Assembly (NCBI GenBank): GCA_903893315.1
Contig: CAITLU010000018.1
Coordinates: forward strand, 1 to 64,000
Source of the DNA: an uncultured bacterium
Lineage (GTDB): Bacteria; Desulfobacterota; Binatia; UBA1149; CAITLU01
DNA length: 64,000 nucleotides
Direction of reading: 5' to 3'
Positions 35,203 to 43,326 of the stretch are shown piece by piece (within the stretch, counting starts at the first letter, position 1; every line of letters starts with the position of its first letter). A model generated the notes under the pieces. The model worked only from the letters and a program-made list of their open reading frames with translations. It did not search any database and was not told the origin of the DNA. Position numbers and translations under genes: made by a program.

Positions 35203-35967
35203 TCAGTCGAACTTGCCGTGACGGCCGGCGCCGTCGGCGAAGCGTGAGGCTCCGGCCGCCGTTTCGCCGCTGAGGATCACTTCGCGGCCGCCGTACAGCT
35301 CGTTCCGCATCGCGGCCTGCTCGGGCAGAGTCCACTGGTCAGATGCCGAGGCCCGGTCGGCGCGCAGGCAGTGCTGCGGAAATGCCGCGATCGTGCGTGC
35401 CAGCGCTTCGGCTTCTTCGCGCGCGCGGCCGTCCTCGACCACGCGGTCGACCAGCCCGATTCTCGACGCCTCGTCGGCTCCGACCGGCCTTCCGGTCAGG
35501 ATCAGGTCGAGGGCGCGGCCGTGGCCGATCAGACGCGGCAGGCGCACGGTACCTCCGTCGATCAGCGGCACCCCCCAGCGTCGGCAGAACACGCCGAACA
35601 CGGCGCTTTTTTCCGCCACTCTGAGGTCGCACCAGATTGCCAGTTCGAGGCCGCCGGCCACCGCGTATCCGGCCACGGCCGCGATCACCGGTTTGGACAG
35701 ACGCAGCCGCGTCGGGCCCATCGGACCGTCGCCCTGCGGCGTCACGACGTTACCGTTGCCCTGGGCCGCGGCCTTCAGATCGGCGCCGGCGCAGAAGTTG
35801 CCGCCCTCGCCGTAGAGGACGGCCACCGATGCGTCCGGGTTCGCCTCGAAGTCGCGAAACGCCGCCGCCAGACCTGCGGCCGTGTCGCGGTCGACGGCGT
35901 TGCGTCTTTCGGGACGCGAAAGGATCACCGTATAGACACCTTCTTTCAACTCTGCCCTTACCGACAT
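35203..35967 (-). CDS. enoyl-CoA hydratase/isomerase family protein (crotonase)
   Basis: This 254-residue protein has the crotonase oxyanion-hole regions LYGEGGNFCAGADLKA and VAGYAVAGGLELAIWCDLRVA. The second catalytic position region reads FCRRWGVPLIDGGTVRL; it has aspartate next to the usual hydratase Glu position, so isomerase or another crotonase activity is possible. Its ribosome site GGAGGA precedes the ATG. It is a single-gene unit, flanked by an inactive gene remnant and a divergent lipoprotein. A second crotonase lies 2.5 kb away. Confidence 0.88.
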   Translation of the reverse strand: MSVRAELKEGVYTVILSRPERRNAVDRDTAAGLAAAFRDFEANPDASVAVLYGEGGNFCAGADLKAAAQGNGNVVTPQGDGPMGPTRLRLSKPVIAAVAGYAVAGGLELAIWCDLRVAEKSAVFGVFCRRWGVPLIDGGTVRLPRLIGHGRALDLILTGRPVGADEASRIGLVDRVVEDGRAREEAEALARTIAAFPQHCLRADRASASDQWTLPEQAAMRNELYGGREVILSGETAAGASRFADGAGRHGKFD

Positions 35968-36114
35968 GGCGATCCTCCTCTAGAATGCTGCAAGCATTAT
36001 CCGGGTTGGCTTTGCGGTTACTACGGCGCGACCGACTTGCGTCGCCCACAAGTTCAGAGAAGTAATTCCGTGCGGGCCTTCGATTTGAGTCGAGGCCGCG
36101 AAGGAGAGCGCGCG

Positions 36115-36570
36115 ATGCGACGATTGACCCTCGGGGTAGGTATAATTTTACTCGGCCTGGTTGGGGCCGGCTGTTCGCTTCCGGAGGTGTACCCGCTGGT
36201 GGCCGGTCCTACCGGAGGGCCGTCGCCCTATGGTGCCTGGTACGAGCAGCACTGGGCCACCAACGCCGTGCTGCTGGCGGCCGCTCATAGAGAGGAGTTC
36301 GGTTCTGACGAAGTTGCAGAGACGCCGTCCTCGGTGAGCGATGCTGCCGAACCGGCGGCTGCCGAAGCGACGACCAGTGAAGCCGGGCCGCGCCCTTGTT
36401 GTCACAACAAGCCGGGCTGTCCGCACGCGGCGGCTGCGCCCTCTGCGGCCGAGTACCACCCCGTCGAGCACGACGCGGCGGCTGCGCCCGCCGGCGGCGG
36501 CAATGCCGGTGCGAAGCCGGCCACGGTTCCCGCCGTGCCGGGTAAGGCGATCGACAAGGTTCGCTACTGA
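36115..36570 (+). CDS. small lipoprotein, Ala/Pro-rich
   Basis: The 151-residue protein has a signal peptide and lipobox (LVGAGC, residues about 15-20), then EVYPLVAGPTGGPSPYGAWYEQHW and a low-complexity Ala/Glu/Pro tail. The tail contains the cysteine-histidine cluster PCCHNKPGCPH, which might bind metal. I do not recognise the family. The ATG at 36115 has AAGGAG nine bases upstream. A strong hairpin follows the stop. Confidence 0.75.
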   Translation: MRRLTLGVGIILLGLVGAGCSLPEVYPLVAGPTGGPSPYGAWYEQHWATNAVLLAAAHREEFGSDEVAETPSSVSDAAEPAAAEATTSEAGPRPCCHNKPGCPHAAAAPSAAEYHPVEHDAAAAPAGGGNAGAKPATVPAVPGKAIDKVRY

Positions 36571-36592
36571 ACTCTCGAGCAAATTGCGTAAG

Positions 36593-36615
36593 ACCGGGCC
36601 CCAGGGGCCCGGTTT
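36593..36615 (+). terminator. GC-rich hairpin terminator after the lipoprotein gene
   Basis: ACCGGGCCCC and GGGGCCCGGT form a perfect ten-base inverted repeat around a single A (realistically an eight-pair stem with a five-base loop), followed by TTT. It starts 23 bases after the lipoprotein stop and lies within the leader of the next gene. Confidence 0.65.
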
Positions 36616-36644
36616 CGCGTTGCGCCGCCGACGCGGGGGGGTCT

Positions 36645-37613
36645 CTGCTGCGGCGTCGCGCCGCGGCGGCGACGATCCCATTACTGCTTGTCCTTTCCTT
36701 CCTTGTTCCGCTTCGCGCCGCGGCGGCCGAGGAACCGCAAGTCCCCGCGAACGGTTACCGCGCCAAGGCCTCCGACGGCAGCGACGTGATCTTCGACCGT
36801 GTTTTTGGTGCGTATGCGGTGCCCGGGCACCCGCGTACCTATTGGTCGGGCGATAGCTTCTGTCGCTCCATCGACGGCGTGTGGCTCGGCGCGGCCGCTC
36901 TGGCCGGGCCTTGGGAGTTGATCCCGTCGACGTCGGTGCCGGTGTCGTTGCGAGGGGCCTTCCCGGTTCCCAAAGAGCGCGTGCGCGTGACCCTGCCTTC
37001 GGGACTCGTGCTGGTCTACGAGCCGGGTCTGAGAGTGTTCGCCGTCGCCGGCCGGCCCGAGGTGTATGTCTTCGAGGGGCGCTTCCTGCGTTACCTGAAC
37101 GGTGTCTGGCTGGCTTCCAGGCAGCAGGACGGCCCGTGGGAGTTGTCCCAGACAAAAGGGCTTCCGCAACTGCTGCTGCGCAAGGCCAGGCCGCCCGATG
37201 ATGGAGCGCGAGTCAGTGTGCCCTCTGGTGTTGTGATGGAGTACGACGCCGATCTCGCCTTGTTCCGTGTCGCCGACAAGGACGACATGTTTTTCCACAA
37301 CGGTTTGTTCTTCGAACGCCGTGACTTGAAGTGGCTCGACTCGACTCGCGCCGACTCAGGGTTCGTGGAGATTGCGCCAGCCAAGGTCCCGGCCGCGCTG
37401 CGCGCTTACTACCATCGCAAGGAAGCCGGTGTTCCGCCGCGCAAGGGAGAGAAAAAGCAAGGGGCCGGGCGCGGCGAAGCCGGTCAAGCCAAGGCTGCAC
37501 CCGGCGCGGGCAAGAAGGCCGGCGTGAAGCCCAAGGCGCCCAAAGCCGACAAGCCCGAAAAGCTTTCGAGACCTGCCGCTTCAGAGCCGGACGCAGCCGA
37601 GAGCGAACGCTAG
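36645..37613 (+). CDS. exported protein with three WxxxxxxxGPW-type repeats and a Lys/Ala-rich tail
   Basis: The frame is open upstream of the first GTG (36786) and encodes a clear signal peptide: Arg-rich, then TIPLLLVLSFLVPLRAAAAEEP at about 36672-36737. The true start must therefore lie near 36645 (CTG) or earlier. No ATG or GTG is in frame there; a TTG at 36620 would be in frame only if the seven-G run at 36635-36641 had one G fewer. The mature part has three related repeats (SFCRSIDGVWL...GPWELI, RFLRYLNGVWL...GPWELS, LFFERRDLKWL...GFVEIA), each followed by a VPxxLR-like end. A basic Lys/Ala/Gly/Pro tail of about 80 residues follows. Function unknown; a cell-envelope structural or sensor role is inference. 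Confidence 0.65.
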   Translation: MLRRRAAAATIPLLLVLSFLVPLRAAAAEEPQVPANGYRAKASDGSDVIFDRVFGAYAVPGHPRTYWSGDSFCRSIDGVWLGAAALAGPWELIPSTSVPVSLRGAFPVPKERVRVTLPSGLVLVYEPGLRVFAVAGRPEVYVFEGRFLRYLNGVWLASRQQDGPWELSQTKGLPQLLLRKARPPDDGARVSVPSGVVMEYDADLALFRVADKDDMFFHNGLFFERRDLKWLDSTRADSGFVEIAPAKVPAALRAYYHRKEAGVPPRKGEKKQGAGRGEAGQAKAAPGAGKKAGVKPKAPKADKPEKLSRPAASEPDAAESER

Positions 37614-37645
37614 CGTCGCGCAGCCGCGTCGGCGTCGCGACGCGC

Positions 37646-38491
37646 TCACTCGTCGCGCGCCGGACCTCTGTTCAAGCGGCTGTCCATGTACCGGCGTGCA
37701 GCTTCGAAGTATTCCGGATCGCACACCGCGCCGAGCAACCCGTCTCCATCGGCAAAACTCGTGGTTCCGACGCTCATCGCGCGAGTGATCGCCACTACGT
37801 GTTCCTTGGTGATGACAACCGGCACCGAGGGCTTGGCGACCAGTTCGGCGGCCAGCGCTTCGGTGGTGGAGGCCACTTGATCGGCCGCTACCACGCGATT
37901 GACGAAGCCCAGGGACTTGGCTTCGGCCGCGCTGAAGCGCCGGCAGGTCAGCACCAGTTCCTTGGTCATCGCCGGACCGATCTCGCGCACCAGCCGCGGG
38001 ATGCCGCCCCATGCCAGCGGGATGCCGATGTCGACCTCGGGAATGAACATCACCGTGTCCTCGGCGACCACGCGAAGATCGCAGGCGGCCATCAGCACGA
38101 CACCGCCGCCGACTGCGTGCCCGTGAACCTGGGCGATGGTGACGGCGCGCATCTGTTCGATCGCGTCGGCCATGCGAAGCCCGTACTGCCCGACTTCACG
38201 GCGGTAGATCCACGGATTACCGGAACCCGGCAGGCCCGGCATCACCGGCGGGTCGCGCAGGTCGGCACCGGCGGAAAAAGCGCGTCCGTCGCCGCTGACG
38301 ATGACGACGCGCAATTCGCGGTGCTCATCGAACCAGCGCGCTGCCCGCGCCAGTTCCTGCAACATCAGCGCGCCCATCGCGTTAAGCCGTTCGGGCCGCG
38401 CCAGCGTGAGGCGCCCGAGCGGTCCATCGACGCGAACGCGGATGGTCTCGAAGGTCGGAGTTTCAGGTATGAGTGTTTCGGTCTGTTGCAT
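37646..38491 (-). CDS. enoyl-CoA hydratase/isomerase family protein (crotonase)
   Basis: The 281-residue protein has SGDGRAFSAGADLRDP and VHGHAVGGGVVLMAACDLRVV for the oxyanion hole. The helix with FIPEVDIGIPLAWGGIPRL has glutamate (PEVD) at the first catalytic position. The start at 38491 begins MQQTETLIPE; a longer frame is Arg-rich and has no crotonase similarity. It converges with the repeat protein gene, 32 bases apart, and is divergent to a small membrane protein. The acyl-CoA substrate is unknown. Confidence 0.88.
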   Translation of the reverse strand: MQQTETLIPETPTFETIRVRVDGPLGRLTLARPERLNAMGALMLQELARAARWFDEHRELRVVIVSGDGRAFSAGADLRDPPVMPGLPGSGNPWIYRREVGQYGLRMADAIEQMRAVTIAQVHGHAVGGGVVLMAACDLRVVAEDTVMFIPEVDIGIPLAWGGIPRLVREIGPAMTKELVLTCRRFSAAEAKSLGFVNRVVAADQVASTTEALAAELVAKPSVPVVITKEHVVAITRAMSVGTTSFADGDGLLGAVCDPEYFEAARRYMDSRLNRGPARDE

Positions 38492-38586
38492 GGTGCCGTC
38501 TTGATAGCGCAGCGCCCGCGGCGCGACAATGGCGGGCCGCGCGGCGCCGGCGCCGCGGCTCGGCCATCGCGAATGCAGGGGTTGTG

Positions 38587-39231
38587 ATGGGCAAGGTTTC
38601 AAGCGTGTGGTCCCGGCTTTGGGGTGCGATGAGTGCGGCGGCGTTCTGGGTCGGCCTTGGTGCGGCCGTGCTGGATGCGCTGGTGATTGCGCCGCTGTGG
38701 ACTTCGTCGCCGCCGCTTTCGGTACGGGCCTGGGCTGACCTGGCGGTGCGTCCCGAGCCCGAGCGGTTCTTCGTTCCGCTGGCGGCGTTTCTTGCGCTGG
38801 GGACGCTGCTGGCGTGGCTGTCGGACCTCACCATTGCCGGGGCCCGGCGCTGGTGGCTGACGCTGGCGACCGTCGCGGCCTTCGGAGTGCTGTGGGCATC
38901 GGCCGCCGAACTGGTGTCGATCGAGAGAGCCGTTACCGCTGCTGCGGCTCACGACGATCTGGCTGTGGTTGGTCTGGCCAGTGACTGGCTGCGCTGGAGT
39001 CTGTTACGTTTCGGTGCACTGGCGATGGGAAGTTACGCCGCATATCGCGGGCATCTGGCGGCCTTGCTGGCGCGGCGCCTGCCGGGCCGCGCCGACGCAG
39101 CGGGGCACGCGAACCGCGACGGCGGCCGCGTGATACGAGGCAAGGGGCCCGTCGCAATTGCCGAGACGCGAGGCTCTTCACGACGCGCAAAACGCCGCGA
39201 AGACTTCGTCTGGAACGAAGATGACGAGTGA
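38587..39231 (+). CDS. hypothetical four-helix membrane protein
   Basis: The 214-residue protein has four hydrophobic segments (around SAAAFWVGLGAAVLDALVIA, FVPLAAFLALGTLLAWL, WLTLATVAAFGVLWASAA and LRFGALAMGSYAAYRG) and a basic cytoplasmic tail. The layout recalls DUF1772-type small membrane proteins, but I cannot assign it firmly. The ATG at 38587 starts just before the first helix. It precedes the HU gene by about 215 bases. Confidence 0.6.
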   Translation: MGKVSSVWSRLWGAMSAAAFWVGLGAAVLDALVIAPLWTSSPPLSVRAWADLAVRPEPERFFVPLAAFLALGTLLAWLSDLTIAGARRWWLTLATVAAFGVLWASAAELVSIERAVTAAAAHDDLAVVGLASDWLRWSLLRFGALAMGSYAAYRGHLAALLARRLPGRADAAGHANRDGGRVIRGKGPVAIAETRGSSRRAKRREDFVWNEDDE

Positions 39232-39364
39232 TTCACGCACTCGCAGACCTCCGCGATTGACGCTGCGCGGTCCCGGAACCCAGCGTCGGGTCCGCTCATA
39301 GGCAAAAAATAGCGGTTTGCACAGCCCTCCGCGTTGACTACAGGCTTTTTTTCGCTGCAAGATG

Positions 39365-39416
39365 CTCGCCTCGCGGAAGGAGTTTACTTATACTTCCGCG
39401 ATAATACGCGGGCGAG
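39365..39416 (+). promoter_or_regulatory. nested inverted repeats in the leader of the HU gene
   Basis: TCGCGGAAG (39371-39379) and CTTCCGCGA (39393-39401) are a perfect nine-base inverted repeat around an AT-rich loop that contains TATACT. Outside them CTCGCC (39365-39370) and GGCGAG (39411-39416) also pair. GATAAT (39400-39405) could be a -10 element. The element ends 31 bases before the HU start and could be an operator or a leader hairpin. Confidence 0.5.
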
Positions 39417-39447
39417 GGCCCGTTGGAAGGATGAAGGAGTAGGAGGC

Positions 39448-39774
39448 ATGGCAAAAAAAGCAGGACCGATCACAGCCGCGCAGACCAAGAGCCAGTTGAT
39501 GGGCTCGATCGCGGAAGCAACCGGACTTTCCAAGAGACAGGTGGCGAGCGTCGTGGAATCGCTCTCGGATCACATAATCCGTCACCTCAAGCCCAAGGGT
39601 GTCGGCAAGTTCACACTTCCCGGCGTGGCGAAGTTCACCACCGTGAACAAGCCTGCCCGTAAGGCCCGCAAGGGGATCAACCCCTTCACTGGCGAAGAGA
39701 TCATGATCAAGGCCAAGCCGGCTTCACGCGGTGTGCGCGTGCGTCCGCTCAAGGCCGTCAAGGACCAGGTCTGA
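39448..39774 (+). CDS. HU/IHF-type DNA-binding protein
   Basis: The 108-residue protein has the HU fold: SQLMGSIAEATGLSKRQVASVVESL at the N-terminal helices and the beta-arm signature VGKFTLPGVAKFTTVNKPARKARKGINPFTGEE. The C-terminus is basic. HU bends DNA and compacts the nucleoid. The ATG at 39448 has an ideal AGGAGG two bases upstream, with further AAGGAG before it, which suggests high expression. A structured leader precedes the gene and a long hairpin follows it. Confidence 0.92.
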   Translation: MAKKAGPITAAQTKSQLMGSIAEATGLSKRQVASVVESLSDHIIRHLKPKGVGKFTLPGVAKFTTVNKPARKARKGINPFTGEEIMIKAKPASRGVRVRPLKAVKDQV

Positions 39775-39794
39775 GCCTGAATCCTTTGCCCACA

Positions 39795-39838
39795 GCTTCC
39801 GGCCGGGAAGAGCCTTCGGGCTGTTCCCGGCTGGAAGC
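39795..39838 (+). terminator. long hairpin with UUCG tetraloop after the HU gene
   Basis: A 20-base-pair stem (one G-U wobble, one G-G mismatch) closes a TTCG tetraloop at 39815-39818. It starts 20 bases after the HU stop and ends 44 bases before the DAHP synthase gene. No T-tract follows, so it may stabilise the HU transcript as much as terminate it. Confidence 0.6.
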
Positions 39839-39882
39839 GGTTCCGCAGCCACTTCGGCGGAGCTACGGCGCGTACAATCTCG

Positions 39883-40944
39883 ATGCTGCATCAAACCGAC
39901 GACCTTCGTATCGCGGGCCTTCGCCCGCTCATTCCCCCCGCAATCCTGACTGAAGAATTGCCGCTGTCCGAGCAGGCGTCGATGGCCGTGGCCGAGGGCC
40001 GCGAGCAAGCCACGCGCATCGTCTGCGGCGACGACGATCGCCTCCTGGTGGTCGTCGGTCCCTGTTCGATCCACGACCCCGAAGCTGCGCTCGAGTACGC
40101 TCGTCTGCTGCTGCCGTATCGGGCCGCTCTGGCCGGCGAACTGTGCATCGTGATGCGGGTCTACTTCGAGAAGCCGCGCACGACGGTGGGGTGGAAGGGC
40201 CTCATCAACGATCCCGACCTCGACGGCAGCTTCAACATCAACCGCGGCCTGCGCAAGGCCAGACGTCTTCTTCTCGATCTCGGCAACCTGGGGCTGCCGG
40301 TAGGATCGGAGTTCCTCGATACCATCAGCCCCCAGTTCATCGCCGATCTCATTTCGTGGGGGGCCATCGGCGCGCGCACCACCGAGAGCCAGGTCCACCG
40401 CGAGTTGGCCTCGGGCCTTTCGGTGCCGGTCGGATTCAAGAACGGCACCGACGGCAACACGCAGATCTGCATCGACGCGATTCGCGCGGCGCGGGATCCG
40501 CATCACTTCTTGTCGGTTTCCAAGCAGGGACTGTCGGCCATCGTTTCGACCAAGGGCAACGACGCCTGCCACGTCATCCTGCGAGGCTCGGCAAAGGGGC
40601 CGAATTACGACGTGCCCAGCATCGAGGCCGTGGTCGCCAAGCTGCGGGCGGCCGCGCTGCCCGAGCGCGTGATGATCGACTGCAGTCACGGCAACAGCCG
40701 CAAGGACTATCGCCGCCAGTGCCAGGTGGCGGAGGAACTGTCGGTCCAGATCGAAGCCGGCTTTCCGTACGTCTGCGGCGTGATGCTCGAATCGCATCTG
40801 GTCGAAGGACGCCAGGATCTGGTGGTCGGTGAGCCGCTCGTCTATGGGCAGAGCATCACCGATTCGTGCATCTCGTGGGAGACCACGGTGCCGGTGCTCG
40901 AACGGCTGGCCGCCGCAGTCCGGCGCCGCCGCGCCCTGCGTTAG
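39883..40944 (+). CDS. 3-deoxy-7-phosphoheptulonate synthase (class I)
   Basis: The 353-residue enzyme makes DAHP from phosphoenolpyruvate and erythrose-4-phosphate, the first step of the shikimate pathway. Diagnostic stretches are VVGPCSIHDPEAALEYA, MRVYFEKPRTTVGWKG, FLSVSKQGLSAIVSTKGN and MIDCSHGNS. It is of the AroF/AroG/AroH size and type; which amino acid inhibits it cannot be told here. It is preceded by the HU gene's hairpin and so probably has its own promoter in the 44-base gap or reads through. Confidence 0.95.
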   Translation: MLHQTDDLRIAGLRPLIPPAILTEELPLSEQASMAVAEGREQATRIVCGDDDRLLVVVGPCSIHDPEAALEYARLLLPYRAALAGELCIVMRVYFEKPRTTVGWKGLINDPDLDGSFNINRGLRKARRLLLDLGNLGLPVGSEFLDTISPQFIADLISWGAIGARTTESQVHRELASGLSVPVGFKNGTDGNTQICIDAIRAARDPHHFLSVSKQGLSAIVSTKGNDACHVILRGSAKGPNYDVPSIEAVVAKLRAAALPERVMIDCSHGNSRKDYRRQCQVAEELSVQIEAGFPYVCGVMLESHLVEGRQDLVVGEPLVYGQSITDSCISWETTVPVLERLAAAVRRRRALR

Positions 40945-40987
40945 CTTCGTTCACTCTGCAAGCGGCTCGGGTTAGGGTCCGGGCCCT

Positions 40988-42058
40988 ATGCAATACGATC
41001 CCTTCGTCAGAGGCTCTCATCCGGTCGGCGTGCGCAGCGTCGATCTCACTGATGCGTCACGTTCGCGGTATCTGCCGGTCGAGATGTGGTATCCGGCCAC
41101 CTCGGCCTATCGGGGCAAGGATACCGACGAGACCAGCAGGGATCACTACGATCTGCTGCCCGGCTTTCCGCCTCAGACCCAGGATGCCGTGCGCGGCGCC
41201 GAAGCGGCGCCGGGACGTTTCCCCCTGGTCGTCTTTTCGCACGGGTTCGGCGGTCATCGCCGTCAGTCGACATTCCTGTGCACGCATCTGGCCAGTCACG
41301 GCTACGTTGTGGCGGCGATGGATCACACCGGCAACACCGTGATGGACGTCGCGATGCTGACGATGCAGTTGATGACCGGCGGCGAAATGCCCGACGTGGT
41401 GACGATGATCAACGACCTGATCGTCGCGCGGCCGGCCGACGTCGTGTTCGTTCTCGATCGCGTGCTGGCGGGCGAGGCCGGGATCAGTGCCGACAGTATC
41501 GATGCCGAGCGTATCGGCATGAGCGGCCACAGCTTCGGCGGCTGGACCACGCTCAAGGTAACCGGGCTCGACCGCCGCATTCGCGCGGCGCTGCCGATGG
41601 CTCCGGCCGGCGGCGCCAGTCCGCTGCCCGCCGATCTGTTGCGCGAGGGTCTCGACTTCGCGTGGGGACGTGAGGTGCCGACTCTCTATCTGGTCGCCGA
41701 CAAGGATACCTTGCTGCCGCTGCCTGGAATGCACGAGTTGCTCGGACGCACGCCGTCGGTGAACAAGCGCATCGCGATCCTGGGCAACTCCGACCACATG
41801 CACTTCTGCGACGACGTCGAAGCCATGCACGAGTTGTTTCGCACGATGCCGCCGCCGGGACCTCTGGCCGAGATCGCCAAGTCTCTGCCGCCGGTAAGTG
41901 AACTGGCGCCGGGCGAACACGGCTACGCGTTCAGTCGCGCTCTTGGCCTTGCTCACATGGACGCGGTGCTCAAAGGCTGCCGCGAGGCCGCGGACTTCCT
42001 GACCAGTGATCTGGCGGCGGCCTTCGCCTCTCGCGGCATCGACGTTTCGGTGGGCTGA
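40988..42058 (+). CDS. alpha/beta hydrolase, platelet-activating-factor acetylhydrolase / dienelactone hydrolase-like
   Basis: The 356-residue protein has the nucleophile loop GMSGHSFGGWT, a preceding LVVFSHGFGGHRRQS oxyanion loop, a YLVADKDTLLP acid region and SDHMHFCDD near the catalytic histidine. The N-terminal RYLPVEMWYPA opening is that of PAF-acetylhydrolase-like esterases. No signal peptide is seen, so it is cytoplasmic. It lies 43 bases after DAHP synthase. The substrate is unknown. Confidence 0.8.
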   Translation: MQYDPFVRGSHPVGVRSVDLTDASRSRYLPVEMWYPATSAYRGKDTDETSRDHYDLLPGFPPQTQDAVRGAEAAPGRFPLVVFSHGFGGHRRQSTFLCTHLASHGYVVAAMDHTGNTVMDVAMLTMQLMTGGEMPDVVTMINDLIVARPADVVFVLDRVLAGEAGISADSIDAERIGMSGHSFGGWTTLKVTGLDRRIRAALPMAPAGGASPLPADLLREGLDFAWGREVPTLYLVADKDTLLPLPGMHELLGRTPSVNKRIAILGNSDHMHFCDDVEAMHELFRTMPPPGPLAEIAKSLPPVSELAPGEHGYAFSRALGLAHMDAVLKGCREAADFLTSDLAAAFASRGIDVSVG

Positions 42059-42067
42059 AGCCGCCCG

Positions 42068-42092
42068 CGGCGCGGCCGGCGATGCCGCGCCG
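42068..42092 (+). terminator. candidate hairpin terminator after the hydrolase gene
   Basis: A perfect nine-base-pair stem (CGGCGCGGC/GCCGCGCCG) with a seven-base loop begins nine bases after the hydrolase stop. It lacks a T-tract. Confidence 0.45.
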
Positions 42093-42159
42093 ATCGGTCA
42101 TAGTCGGGCACGCCGCGCCGCCAACGGCGCTCGCGCTGCGCGCAAGGTACGGATGACAG

Positions 42160-43326
42160 ATGGACTTCGCGCTTCCCGCTGAAATCGAAAGCATTCGCGT
42201 CGAAGCCGAGCGCTTGGCCGCGACCTTCGGTGACGATTACTGGCGGGCCAAGGACACTGCCCACGAATTCCCCTGGGAGTTCTACCGCGCTTTCGCCGCC
42301 GGAGGGTGGCTCGGAATCCTGGTGCCTCAGCAATACGGCGGCGCGGGGCTCGGCGTGATGGCGGCGGGCACGTTGCTGCGCGCGGTGGCCTCCAGCGGCG
42401 GCGCGATGAACGCGGCTTCAACGCTGCACCTGTCGATCTTCGGCATGGGACCGGTGATCCACCACGGCTCCGAAGCGCTCAAGAGCAAGTACCTGCCGCT
42501 GACCGCCAGCGGCGAACTCCACGTCTCGTTCGGCGTCACCGAAGACGATGCCGGCACCGACACCTCGCGTATCCGCACCAGCGCCGTGCGTCACGGCGAT
42601 CACTGGGTGGTGAGCGGCAAGAAGACCTGGAACACCAAAGCCCAGCAGGCCGACAAGATCCTGTTGCTGGCGCGCACGACGCCGCGCGAGCAGTGCGCCA
42701 AGCCGTTGGACGGCATGACGCTGTTCCTGGCCGATCTGGATCGCAGCTATTGCGAGATCCGCGAGATCGCCAAGCTCGGCCGCAATGCGGTCAATTCGAA
42801 CGAAGTGTTCCTGCGCGAACTTCCGGTGGACGACGCGGATGTCGTCGGTGAAGTGGGGCGCGGCTTCTATCATCTCCTCGACGGCATCAATCCCGAGCGG
42901 ATCGTGATCGCGGCCGAGGCCGTCGGGATCGGCCGCCGTGCGCTCGACTGTGCGACCAGCTACGCGCGTGAACGCGTGGTCTTCGGCCGTCCCATCGGTC
43001 AGAACCAGGCGATCGCGCATCCGTTGGCCGATTCGTGGTCCGAACTCGAAGCCGCCGACCTGCTGTGGCTGAAGGCCGCGTGGGCTTACGACCGCGGCGA
43101 CAGTGCCGGTGCGCTCGCCAACATGGCCAAGCTGCGCGCCGCCGACGCCGGCTTTCGCGCCTGCGACCGCGCGCTGCAGACGCTGGGCGGTTTCGGCTAC
43201 GCCAGCGAGTACAACATCGAGCGCTACTGGCGCGAATCGCGGTTGATGCGCATCGCGCCGATTTCGCAGGAGATGGCGCTCAACTTCCTTTGCGAGCACG
43301 TGCTCGGGCTTCCCAAAAGCTATTGA
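42160..43326 (+). CDS. acyl-CoA dehydrogenase
   Basis: The 388-residue flavoprotein has the FAD-binding stretches HVSFGVTEDDAGTDTS and WVVSGKKTWNTKAQQAD and the helical C-terminal LQTLGGFGYASEYNIERYWRESRLM. It introduces a double bond into acyl-CoA thioesters. The usual C-terminal catalytic Glu region (YEGT) is replaced by RIAPISQEM, as in a subgroup I have seen. The Glu in NPERIVIAAEAVG could be the base, as in isovaleryl-CoA dehydrogenase; that is inference. It overlaps the Nudix gene by four bases. Confidence 0.9.
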   Translation: MDFALPAEIESIRVEAERLAATFGDDYWRAKDTAHEFPWEFYRAFAAGGWLGILVPQQYGGAGLGVMAAGTLLRAVASSGGAMNAASTLHLSIFGMGPVIHHGSEALKSKYLPLTASGELHVSFGVTEDDAGTDTSRIRTSAVRHGDHWVVSGKKTWNTKAQQADKILLLARTTPREQCAKPLDGMTLFLADLDRSYCEIREIAKLGRNAVNSNEVFLRELPVDDADVVGEVGRGFYHLLDGINPERIVIAAEAVGIGRRALDCATSYARERVVFGRPIGQNQAIAHPLADSWSELEAADLLWLKAAWAYDRGDSAGALANMAKLRAADAGFRACDRALQTLGGFGYASEYNIERYWRESRLMRIAPISQEMALNFLCEHVLGLPKSY

